A stretch of 64,000 bases of DNA from Anaeramoeba flamelloides (taxonomy: Eukaryota; Metamonada; Anaeramoebidae): NCBI GenBank assembly GCA_027625915.1, contig JANTQA010000070.1, forward strand, positions 10,607,001-10,671,000, given 5' to 3'. Position numbers and translations under genes: made by a program. The notes beneath the pieces were generated by a model. It ran no database searches, was not told the DNA's origin, and worked only from the letters and a program-made list of their open reading frames with translations. Shown piece after piece: positions 1 to 11,533 of the stretch. Positions within the stretch are counted from its first letter, which is position 1. The number at the start of each line of letters is the position of its first letter.

Positions 1-894
1 AATTTTTTTATAAAATCCTGCCGGTATATTAACCATAAATTCTTCAATAGAGATTTCGGAAAAAAAAAAATTAATAAATTGAAAAAAAAAATGGCTTTTT
101 GAACAACTATTAAATTTAATATAGATTCTAAAGATAATAATCTAAATACCAAAATAACATTTCCTCACACAACATACAAGATAATATTTTTTCAAATTTT
201 ATATATTTTAAACCTTCGATTTTTTCAATCAATAATAAAAAGTTAAATATATTTATTAAATATGTTGATAGAATATCTAATAATTGATTTTGTAAACAGA
301 AGTATCCATAAACTCTTTTTTTAAAAAATGATATCTATCTCAAAAAAATCATTATTTTAATAAACAAATTATTTTTGCTAAAAATCTTGGAACATTTTTG
401 GTTATGTTGAGTTTATCAAATTGCAAATTGTGTGAAATTTGAATTTTTACCAAGCTAGATTATTAATTCAAAGTTAGTATAGTGATCAAAATAATATGTA
501 TCCAAACTAGTACAATCAATGTATCAAAATATAATCCTTCTTTTTTTTTTTTTTCTTCTTTTTCCAATATACTATATAATTCATTACTCAATAGTATACC
601 TAAGGTCAATTCAATTTTGAAAGTAAACTCCTTGATTTTTTTAGTAAATTTTAAATTAGGAAGGGAATATATTTCTACAAAAAATAACTCTATTTTTTGA
701 GATAAAATTTGCAAATTTGATCCTTCATTTTTAGAATTTCTTTTTAAATAATTTAACTTTAAGAAATCAATACCATATTTACTTCGGGTTTAATTATTTG
801 TTTAGTTGAATGACTATGTATCGGTTTTTGATAAAAAAGAAAGAAGCACACTTTTTCTTTTGAAACCAGTATTAAACTTTTCTCTACAGTGGTG
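1..894 (-). repeat. Degenerate dispersed repeat with coding relics (left-edge copy)
   Basis: Read on the minus strand, about 690-894 matches the plus strand at 63.81-64.0 kb and, more weakly, 41.85-41.99 kb. About 590-650 matches 42.70-42.77 kb, where both copies can be read as a protein segment starting IKEFTFKIE. A further peptide-like stretch (reading EEFMVNIPAGF) lies on the minus strand in the first 60 bases. The match stops at 894, where a TA-flanked MITE begins. I do not recognise the protein. This is a decayed repeat of unknown class, not a functional gene. The rest of 1-460 is AT-rich with nothing else visible. Confidence 0.5.
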
Positions 895-1368
895 TAAATA
901 ACCCATTCAGACAACCTTTAACCCATTACTAAAATTTAACTAGTGTTTTTTTTTTCAGACTTGGGTATTGGAAGACCAGTAATCACAAATAGATTCTATT
1001 TTCAGAACCAAATTGACTTTAGAGGTTAGATCTTTGATTAATCAAAATGGCTCAATTATATTAAATGCTTTTGTTTCAAAAATTTAATCATATTTACCAA
1101 ATTATTGAGATTAAATGATTTTTTTATAAAAATTCAAAAAATGAAATTATGCTCATTTTTTTTGTCAAAAAATTACATTTTAATCTTCCAATATCTTCAT
1201 AATTCTTTTTTAAAATTTATTTAAAGAACCCTATTTCTTGTTTATATACTGTTTTCATCCCATTCATTGATTATTTCTTTTATTTCCAGAGCCTGCCAAT
1301 ATTTTTTACATGAGTTAAATTTTAGTAATGGGTTAAAATAAAAAACACCGGTTAGTTACACTACTGTA
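895..1368. mobile_element. Tc1/mariner-type MITE, family 1, copy 1
   Basis: This is a 474-bp element bounded by TA on both sides. Its ends are imperfect inverted repeats: TACAGTGGTGTAAATAACC on the left and the reverse complement of ACACTACTGTA on the right. Subterminal inverted repeats also pair, with TTAACCCATTACTAAAATTT near the left end and AAATTTTAGTAATGGGTTAA near the right. A second copy with nearly the same interior lies at 43033-43508. No coding capacity is visible. A TACAGTG terminus with TA flanks is typical of Tc1/mariner derivatives. It is non-autonomous and would need a transposase from elsewhere. Confidence 0.85.
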
Positions 1369-4045
1369 GTTGTTATTTTGGGATTAGTCTTATTTTTCAC
1401 AAAATGCTGTACTATTATTCTAATAGAAAAGTTATCTAGTTCCCAATAAAAACACTTTATAAAATAAAATCTTATCCAAAAGGTATGTCATTTACTTTTG
1501 AGGTACAAATTTGCAATTAGGAATTTAATTAGAAAGAATTACAAATTCCAAAGCATGTAAAAGTTGATTGTTAATCTCGATCTCAAGATTCAAAGGGTTT
1601 ATTTCTGTCATGTATAGTCACCTAGATCGTAAGGAATTTTTTTATTTAGAAAGTCCGTAAACTTGTCTTGAAATTATTACTAGGGGTGGTGATGTTCCTG
1701 TGGTGAAGAAGTATTTCAATTCAATTAGTCTGAAACAATATTGAGTCAAATGAAATTAAATTTTTACCAAAAACCTTATTGTAAAAAGCAAAGTAAAGTT
1801 TTTTCCAAAATTGTTACGCTGAAATATTGTGTGGAATTTCAAAGTGGTTTTTGGTTTACCAATTTGTAATTGAGAATTTAGTTGAAAGTCTCGAAACGTC
1901 TTTACTTTTTCTGTTGATTGTTCTCAATAATGGCAGAATTTAAATCCAATTCGATAGATTACTTTTTTCGGATTTCTATTCGTAATAAATTCAAAATCTT
2001 AAAATTGATATCGAATTTAAAAGAGTAATTTGTTGGTTTTGAATCATGTTTCTTCACTTCTACCATAACATTCGTGTTTAGGAATTCTCTTTTAAAAAAA
2101 ATAGAAAAAATGTTGATATTTGAGTGAACTAAAAAATATGGACATTGCTAAACACTATTTAAGTCTTCTCCTGTTTTTTCAAATACTGAAAATTCTCTTT
2201 TTTCTTTTTGATTGAAAGATAAATTTACTGTAATCTTTTCATTTTTTTCTTTTGTTCTTTTGAACATACTTGATCACACCAAATGTTTAGTCTCACGAAC
2301 TTAACACAACTCACAAAACAATATTCCAACAATCTACTTTCATTAAGATCTTTTAATAATGTTGTCGCTAAAAAAAGTAAATTTTTCACTTTCTTTTTCT
2401 TTCTATTATTAGAAAGATTTGTATTTCATCAACCATATAAAAACTTGATCATCTTGCTATTGAAATCTTTGTACACTGAAAAGTGTTTTCCTTTAAATTT
2501 TTTTCTTGTTAGAAATTTGTAGAAAATAACACAGTGATAAATTATTTGTATATTGTGTTGTTAATGTTATCTAATTCGTTATATCAGTCATAAGAAATTT
2601 ATAAAAATTAGTAACAAAGAAAAGAATTCTAAAAGAAAATTTTGTGTTTTATAGAACAAAGTTTTTTTCCGATATTTCCTTGAATTCCTTGTTACTTAAC
2701 ATGATTTTACTCCATACTCAAGGAGTGACTTGAAACCAAAAGAGGGTATTCTGAAATTGTCCTTGTTTTGATTGACAATATTCAATAAATCAAAAAAAAC
2801 ATATTCGGATAAGATCTTGACAAAAAAACCAAATTTTCAAAAATAATATATCAGAGGATATAATTGATAAAAAATTCAATTAAAAAAAAAAGTTTAAAAG
2901 TATGCTCAATCTCAAAAAAAAACAAATTTTCAAAATAAAAAGTCATTGAGAGGATCATTAAAAAAAATCAAATCAAAAAAAAAAGATTAAAAATCATTAT
3001 CAATTCCAAAAAATCAAATAGAATTAAAAAAAATACAGTATTTTCTTATTTGATGATTTCCAAAGGGTTAAATTTCTTCAATTTAAAACAAATTGTTTTC
3101 TATAAGTACATAATTAAATTTAATTCAAAGTTGTTCCAACTTAGGTTATAACAGAATCCAGCAGTAAATTGGGCAGATTAATGATTGTTTTAACATTCTA
3201 GAGAAAAAAATAACTCCTTGAAGATATGAAAACAATTAAATTAAAAATTTTTAAGATCTCAAAAACACCAAAGACCAACATAATTCAATTTAAACTTATA
3301 ATTCAAAGTGGTTCAAATTATAAATTGGGTCTATTTCTTTGTTACTGCATTCTAAAAACTGTTCCTCATCTTTCATTGTTGTTTTTTAGAGATCTATCCT
3401 ACATCACATGTTAGTTTTTTTTATTGGTATTAGTAGTCGAAAAATTATGTAATTTTTTTTTCACATTCTGGAATCATTCATTTCTCAATAAGTTCTGCCC
3501 ATTACAAAATTTGTTGATATATATCAATATATATATATATAAACTATATTTCAAAATCATTGGCTTATTAAATAATCAAATTTTGAAAATAAATACTTTT
3601 ATAAATTGAAGTGTTATATATTATAATAAAAAAATTACTAATTTAATATTCAGTTCTATAAAATAGAAATATTTGTTTTTCATCTAAAAATAAAATAAAA
3701 TATAGTAAAAGATAAAAAAAAATTGGGCCATTTATTATGAAATTGAGTTTACTTTCATATTCCTATTACAAAAAATCCAAAATTACTTTTTAAATTCCTA
3801 AAGATTTTTCTAATTTTTAGTCAAAATAATTCACAATATCTTGGATATAACCAATTAAAAATTAAAATTTACGATTTTTTATAAAGTTTTTCCTTCTTGA
3901 ACTTTTGAGATAAAATTTAATTTATTTTAATTTGAATTTCATAGTAAAAAAAAAATCCCAGATTTCAATATTAATAAAAAAAACAACTTTATTTTAATTT
4001 TCTCACTAAAATTTCCGTCATTTTTCCCTTTATTATCATAATTAG
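1369..4045. other. Intergenic, AT-rich
   Basis: I found no supportable gene here. Short open frames at 2283-2522, 3226-3414 and 3424-3609 look like chance or relic frames: no domain is recognisable, composition is biased and they have no neighbours in frame. The missing 5' exon of the adenosine kinase gene should lie towards the right end. The best candidate ATG is at about 3738, followed 10 nt later by a weak GTTTAC donor, but I cannot confirm it. Confidence 0.4.
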
Positions 4046-5136
4046 ATAGCAAATGTGAACTATTTGGCATTGGTAACCCTTTATTAGATATGATTACCAG
4101 AGTTGATCAATCATTTTTAGATAAATATAATTTACCAAGCGATGAAAATTTACTTGGTGGTGAAAAGGATTACCCATTATTTGTTGAATTACACAAAAAA
4201 TATAATGTAAGTTATGTAGCAGGTGGTGCGACTCAGAATTCAATTCGAATTGCCCAATGGTTGTTACAAAAGCCTGGCATCACTTCTTATGCTGGCTCTA
4301 TTGGTAATGATGAATTTGGGGAAATTTTGAAAAGAACAGTCACCGAGGATGGTGTTGATGCGATCTATACAGTTGACAATACCAAGCCAAGTGGTACCTG
4401 TGCTGTTATGTCTGTTGGGAGAGCAAGGACACTGATGGCTTGTTTGGGCGCAGCATATTATTTTGATCACAAGTTCTTGCAAATCCCAGAAATTAAAAAA
4501 AAAGTTGATGAAGCAAGTATTTTTTATATTTCTGGTTTTGTTGTTAATGACAGTTTCCCTGCTTGCTATGAAATTGCAAAAACAGCTGTTAAACAAAACA
4601 AATTGTTTGCCATGAATATTGCCGCGACTTATCTTTGCCGCCCACCTCATTTAAACAAGTTTAAAAAATTAATGCCCTATTGGGATTTGATTGTAGGTAA
4701 TGAAAGCGAAGCAGTTGCGCTGGGACAGGGATTAGGTTGGTTAAATAAAAAGACCAAACTAGAAAACGTTTCGCAGGGACTTATGGGTGATATAATCAAG
4801 GAATTGTACAACTGGAAGAAAATCAATACCAAAATGCCCAGAATGGTTATTATCACTCAAGGCACACAGCCTACATTGTTATACGCCCCAGAATATGGAA
4901 TTAATAAAGTTACCCCTTTTCCAGTAAACGAATGCCCACCTCATAAATTTGTTGACTCAAATGGGGCAGGTGATGGATTTGTTGCAGGGTTCCTTGCACA
5001 ATATTTAAATTACCAATTAAAAAATCAAGAACCAAATCTTGAAAAATGTATACAAGCAGCTAATTGGTCGGCGGGTTATGTTATTCGTCAAAAAGGATGT
5101 ACAATAAAGGGGTTGCCTCAATATAGGCTTCATTAA
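4046..5136 (+). CDS. Adenosine kinase (PfkB/ribokinase family), 3' exon
   Basis: The enzyme phosphorylates adenosine to AMP with ATP in the purine salvage pathway, in the cytosol. The exon reads SKCELFGIGNPLLD from about 4048, which is the family's N-terminal block. It then has GGATQNSIRIAQWLL (adenosine kinase signature, about 4222-4266), a lid and sugar-binding region, and DSNGAGDGF (PfkB signature 2, about 4954-4980) with the catalytic Asp in GAGD. It ends KGCTIKGLPQYRLH. Length matches eukaryotic adenosine kinases (about 345-360 aa). A stop lies in frame at 4039-4041 and the consensus TTAG at 4042-4045 is a good acceptor, so the coding part begins with a spliced-in codon at 4046. The first exon, probably only a few codons, was not found. 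Starting at the ATG at 4090 would delete the GxGNPLLD block and is unlikely. The neighbour downstream is the convergent AP-3 beta gene. Confidence 0.95.
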
Positions 5137-5329
5137 GTACATGCCCTTTTAACATAAATTGGTTTTAACTATTGAATTTTGTTTTTTATTTTTTTTAATT
5201 TTTTTCATTTGTTCATTTGTTTTGAAAAAAAAAAAAAAGTAGCTAATTACTAAAATAAAAAGTAACCGTAGATTTTAATACACAAATAATTCGAATTATT
5301 CTTCCTATATTTTATTTTTTTTTTAAAGA
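5137..5329. other. 3' flank of adenosine kinase
   Basis: This is AT-rich with T- and A-homopolymers that probably contain the 3' UTR. No other feature is visible. Confidence 0.3.
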
Positions 5330-6250
5330 ATTTTTAAAAAAAAAAATTGATTTTCATAATATTTTAAAAAAACATATAAAAATATTTTATGTTTTTCAGA
5401 TGTTATATTTTGAGACCAAAAATATTAAAAAAATAGAAAATCTAAAACAAAAATTTTTTTAAAATTTCAATTTTTTTTTTCACACTTTGTGATCTTTGTC
5501 TGAAATAGTGATAAATTTTAAAAACAACAAATAAAATATATCATTCATTTGAAAATTTGTTCCAAAATCTCATGGTACATTGGAACTTCATCTAGAATAT
5601 ATTTGTCATCTGATTGGAATTGAATAGAGTGAAAGTGTGCACCATGAAACATAGTAACCAACAAACTTTACTCAAAAAATAAAAAATAATTTGTTATTTT
5701 CTATTTAAAAAATTCTGTCAATTTTTTTTTTTTAAAAAAAATAAAAAATGAAACGAAATTTTTCCAATTTCTATTAATAAATTACCTACTTTTTTAAAAC
5801 TATTTTAGTCATCAAAAGTTAAAAGTTTTAATTCGAAAACTCTACATTTTTTTTCATTTTAAAGCACTGATTAATAAGATTTTTAGTGATCAGAAATATT
5901 AAAATTCTACCAATTTTTTTTTTTTGGAAATGATTCAATATTTTTTCAACTCGAAATTTTCACTTTTCTCATTTGAATTTTCAATCCCAGAAAAAAACTT
6001 ATTACAGCACTTTAAATCATTACTCAAGATATATTTATTTTAATATTATTCTCCAAATTTTTATTAAATTTTAGCTTATTTTTTTCTATCCAGAAAAGAA
6101 AAGCTTATACCAATACAACAACATTTGGTAAACAATATCAAATATAATAAGTGATGTAGATCTGAAAAATATAGCATCATTTTTTATATTTTTTCTAATA
6201 TTTTTTCTTGAGAAAAATAACAGCCGTTATTGATTTTTTTAAAAAAAAAT
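5330..6250 (+). repeat. Dispersed non-coding repeat, copy 1
   Basis: The segment matches 33.6-34.55 kb over most of its length. Shared landmarks include TTGTTCCAAAATCTCATGG versus TTGTTCCAAACTCTCATTTG, the block TCCAGAAAAGAAAAGCTTA, and ACATTTGGTAAACAATATC followed by GTGATGTAGATC or GATGTTGATC. The last block also recurs at about 35.0-35.1 kb. It ends in a perfect palindrome, GTTATTGA followed by seven T, then nine A and TCAATAAC (about 6223-6254). No coding frame is visible. The class is unknown, probably a non-autonomous mobile element. Confidence 0.65.
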
Positions 6251-8196
6251 CAATAACATATAATATTAATTTGTTCCAAAAAATCTCTTTTGAATTTTTA
6301 ATCAAATCTGTTTGAAAAAAATATTATAAAAGATCCTCGTTTGCATTCCTGTTATTGTGGAAGAGGTTAAGAAATCATATAAAGAGATAAAGAGACTATA
6401 TAACACGTTTTTTCATTTAATACAAACATTTGTGAAAGTTATTATTTATTTAATACAAAAAAGTCAGAGTACTTAGTACTATTTTTTTTTTTTTTTTTAA
6501 TTTCAAACAGGTATTGTTACAAAAAAAAATGGATTTAATAAAAATTAAATAAAAGAATTGTTTAAAGGGGGTATTAATTTGTTAAAATAAAAAGAAATCT
6601 TGTCAAGATATCTTAATTTTTTTTTTTTTTTTTGTAATTGGTTAATGAAATGGATGAGTTAACCCCATTTAAACAATTTAGTAATTTGTATCAATTTTGA
6701 GAAATTCCACAATTCACATTTTTCCAATCTATAATCAAAAAAAAATCAGTCTATTATTTTTATTATAAATTAAGTTAAGTCTTGAAAATGGGATAAAAAT
6801 ATTTTTCATTTTAAGCTGGAAAGTATTGATTTTGAAAGAAATTTTTTATTTCATTCTGATTTATTATTATAAATTCTAAAATTAAAATCCCAACAAATAA
6901 AATTAATAGTGGAAATAATGATTAAATAAATAAAATTTTGATAGAAGTTTAACTATAAATTTTTGATTCATAAAGAAAAAAAGAATTATTCTTTCAAGGA
7001 TGATTTTAAAAAACTTGTTTTCTTGTTTCAAAAAATGCAAAAACAATTGCATAATTTTCAATTTTGAAAATTTTTTTTAACAAATTGTTTAGTATTATTC
7101 ACAAGAATCATTATAACAATTTTAATCATTTTTTTTAGAAAAAAATAATTGATTTTGAATTTTGAGGATAAAATTACAAAAGTCCCAAATATCCTGAAAA
7201 TTATATTTTGAAAAATAAAATTTCATCTTGTACAAAAACAAAATTTTCTTGGTTAAAAATTTCAAATGGCTCTAAAACTTTTATTTTTATAACTAAATTT
7301 TTGAAATAAATACGATTTTTTTTAAATCCGTTGAATATATCAATTTTGTGGTAAAAAAAAAAGAATTATCTCAAAAAAGAAAAAATTATTTACATTAATA
7401 TTTGTGGCAACAAAGACTTGTTATTGTATAATAATGATGGAAATGGTAATAAATAAGGCAAACAATTTGTTATAATGTGAGAGACATTTAAGGAATTTAA
7501 TAGATTTTCTTTTTTCAGAAAAAATGGAAAAAAAAAATTTGATCTCTGAAAAAAAATATTCTTTTATGAGTTTCTTAGTCGATTAGAATTTTTTGACATT
7601 CTTGGGCTCTTCAAAATTTGAATAAGTAGTGAATATCACTGATTACATATTTTGAAATTTTGTCCTGTTACTGTAAAGTACTGGTATCTTAACATTTGAA
7701 TTGTTAATAATAATAACAAAAAGACTTTCAAAAACTTATTTTAAGTTGCTATTAATTGATTTAAATTAGTTTGGTCTTACGTGAAAATTCTTAATATGAA
7801 TTTAATTTTTTGGATTTTGAGTTTAAGAAAAAAAATATTAAAAATTTAAATAGTGAGTTAACTGATAAGTTCTTGTTTATTTAGGAATAAAAAGAAAAAA
7901 ATAAGCATTGTTCCTTTCAAAAATAAGATACCTTTAAAGAGAAAAATAGGATCAGTTCAAAAGAGATCGATAGGATAAGAAAAAATTAAAAGAAGGGTAT
8001 GCTAAAAAGTCCAGAAAAAAATAAAGAAAAAAAAAAAATAAAAAGTATAATTGTTTAAAAAACAATCAAATCAGATCAATTCAAAGAAGATGTAAAATAA
8101 ATCAAAAAATAAAAAAAAGAAAAGATAAAAAAAAAGAAAAATAAAAAAATTTTTAATATTTTTCCTCTAATAGTAAGTTTGAGTTTAAAAATTTTT
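6251..8196. other. Intergenic, AT-rich, with one small inverted repeat
   Basis: AATTGTTTAAAGGGGG (about 6557-6572) pairs with AACCCCATTTAAACAATTT (6661-6679), marking a miniature inverted-repeat element of about 125 bp or a hairpin. The remainder is homopolymer-rich. The last 200 bp are purine-rich and lie just beyond the stop of the AP-3 beta gene, so they probably include its 3' UTR. No gene is seen. Confidence 0.4.
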
Positions 8197-11100
8197 TTAA
8201 TTCTTGAGAGCATTTTTAATATCTTTGCTAATAAGATGGATCATAAATTGGTTAGTTGAATGTATAGATAATGTATTTGAATCGATAATAATATATACCA
8301 TATCTGAAGAGCCTGTTTTACCAACAAATTTTAATTTTTCTTCTTTTGAATTGATTTGGCAAACATTTGCAATTTCAATAATTTTTTCTTTAATTTCTTG
8401 AGGCTTGAGGCTTTCTATTGATTGTAATTGTTGTTTTAATGCGCTCATTCCAGACAATTTTGAAACTTCATTATCAAACTCATTTTCATCAAAGGAAAGT
8501 GGTTTAATTAATAATTCACCTGTTGTTGGTGTTATTCTACAATTAGTAAGTTCACTTTCGCTCCTATTTTATTTATAAAATTAATGAATAAAATAAATGA
8601 ATATGAAAATTAATATAATTATTGAAAATATGAATAAAAATAAATATATAAAAAAAAAAAAATAAATATATAAAAAAAGAAATAAATTTAAAAAAAAATA
8701 TTTTATAAAGAAATAAATTGATAAAAAGAAATAAATAGATAAAAAAGAAATTACTTGATTTGGAAGGAAATTGGTTGAGTTTTTGAATTAAAATTGATAT
8801 ATAATATTGTTTGATAGCTTTGATCAGGATTTAAATTTGAAATAGGTTGGAAACTAATAATATTATCTGGGACAGGTTCTGCAATTTTCAAATTTTTAAC
8901 TGGGTTTCTATTCTTATTTTTAATATATAAGCGAATAGGTGTATAACCAGGATGTAACGAAGGTGTTCTAGAAATGCGATAACTAATATCAACCCCACCT
9001 TCACGACTTTTTTCTACTAAAGTTTTCATTGGGAATTCAACTTTGACTGAATTTTGTTGATAATTAGAGTTTGATGTAAAGTCTAAACTTGAAATTTGAG
9101 AGCTTGTATTATTATTTGTGTTTGTATTTGAACCAAACATATCTAGCCCACTAAGATCTAAAAGATTGTTTTTTGAATTTTCTTTTTCGGAGTTTACCTG
9201 ATTAGATTGCTTTTGTTCAGATCCTGAATAAGAGCCAGAGCCTGAATATGAACCAGATCCTGAATATGAGCCGGAACCTGAATAGGAGCCAGAGCCAGAA
9301 TAAGAGCCTGAAAAAGAGCCAGAGCCCGAATAGGAGCCAGAGCCTGAATATGAGCCTGAGCCAGAATTGTGAGCAGAACCACTTTTTGGATTTTTTTCTA
9401 CATTTTTACGAGTTGCGGAATGTGAAGCTGAGCCAGAGCCAGAATATGAGCCAGAGCCTGAATATGAGCCAGAGCCTGAATATGAACCAGAGCCTGAATA
9501 TGAGCCGGAACCTGAATAGGAGCCAGAGCCAGAATAAGAGCCTGAAAAAGAGCCAGAGCCCGAATAGGAGCCTGTGCCCGAATAGGAACCTGAACCAGAT
9601 CCTGATTCCTCCCAAAATTTTTCATCTTCAAAGAATGGAGATTCCTTGGCAAGTTGCTTTTGGCGTTTTCTATGTTTTTTACTTTTACGTTTCGATGCTT
9701 CTTTTTTCTTGACTCCATAAGTAGAATTTTTTCTAGTTTCATTTACAGGAGCAACCTCGGGGAATTTTGGCAGTTCCTGATAGCCAGATAACCGGATTTT
9801 TAAAATATTGGACAATGTGCCAAGAACAAATTCAGAGGTTTCATCGTTATCGTTCCATAATGGTAATGGCTTTTCAGAAAGGAAAATTTTTTCCAATTTG
9901 GCATTATCAAGTTTGGATTTTGGATTCACTAATAATAGTCTGATAAATCTGGCACGATCACGAACGTCATAATTGGTGTCATATTTGGATAGGGTTAAAA
10001 TGTATTCAAACAATTTTTCGGTTTGCTTTTTATTTCGAAGATACAATTTAGATCCCAAATTTAAAACCTGAAGCTTGACGATATTTGTTTCATTACGGAA
10101 TGTTTTGGCAAGCTTTCTTAAAACATCTGGTGCAATTAAAGGAATCTTGTGGCAATATTCTCCGACTAACCAGAGAATTGAAGACCTTGCAGATGGCTCA
10201 ACAACAATATCAATCATTTTTGTTAAATGCTTCATTACATCCATATGTTCATCAACATTCTGCTGAAGTAATTTCTTAATGGATACAATACTTTCGCCAG
10301 CTACCTTTTGCGATTTATGCGAAATTAAATTCATTAATATGGTTAAGCATGTATCTCTTACTTCCTTCATATGGGAGGCTATTTGTCCCATCGACTGAAT
10401 CGCACAAATTACAAATTGAATATTTTCACTTTTGACATATGCTCGAAGTTCCTTTGTAAGTGCATAAACGTTTGCTAAGCCAACCAGTTGTGTTAAAATT
10501 GATAATTTTAATGTCTTGATATATAATGGCTCAGGTTGAAGGACAAAAAACTCTTTATAATTACTACTAAACAATTTCTATGAAGATTATTGGTTATAAA
10601 ATTAATAAATTTTGTTTGATAAATTGTAATTTTGGAGTAAAGTATTTATTAGATTAATTTATTGTTATTTTGTTCACAAATTTTGTTTGTTTTTTTTTAG
10701 TTTGAAAACTTATTAAATATGGTTTTGGAACTTGAAAAAATTATTTTTTTTTAGTTTTGAGATTATTTTTTTTTTTTTAGTTTTTTAAATATAGAGATCT
10801 ATTATATTGTGTATTAATTATTTGAGATTAAATGAATTCAAATTTAAAAGAGATGAAATTTAAAAAAAAATTTTAATCAAACAAAAAATTACAAAGGTTA
10901 ATGTGTTTGTTATTTTTTTTTTAATTGTTTTTTAATTTTTTTGGATTTTGGGTTTTGTGATTTTTTAAAAAGTTGTTTTTCTTAAAATCACTCAAGATTT
11001 TGATTAATCAAAAGGTGAATATATTTAAATTAGTTTTGTTTAAAACAATCTTTTATTGAATTGCAATATTTTATTAAATAAATATTTTTTTGAATATAAG

Positions 11101-11501
11101 TTACGGAAATTGACATACTTTGATTTAAAAATATAAATGAAATTGAAGATTTTTTTACTAATTTTTCATCTTTTTCAATTCTTGAATGTACACTTCGTTT
11201 CGAATTGTTATTTAAAACTAAAAGACAAAGGTTCTTTTTTACAATTAAAAGTGTTGTGAAAAAAAAAAAGTCATTTAATTTTAATATATTTCTTTGGAGT
11301 TTTATTAGTGTTAAATAAGAAGATAATGAAGTGGATATTATTTTACCATTTAAAATTCAAATACTGGTAAAAATTCCTTTTTTTTTTTATAATTTTGATT
11401 ATTTGTTTAATAATTTTTCAAATTGTTACATTGCTTATTCACATGAAACAGAACAACAAACAAAAAAACAAAAAAAAAATTGTAAAATTTTTTAAATGAA
11501 A

Positions 11502-11533
<32 letters not shown>

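Noticed and set aside
2283-2522. 79-codon open frame
   Set aside because: It has no motif and strong Phe/Leu bias typical of T-rich DNA, and no neighbouring exon could be joined.
9248-9742. Open frames in other phases over the AP-3 beta hinge
   Set aside because: They are shadows of the SGSGSY repeat, made almost only of repeated N/S/Q or L/I/A/Q residues. The AP-3 beta frame joins conserved exons on both sides.
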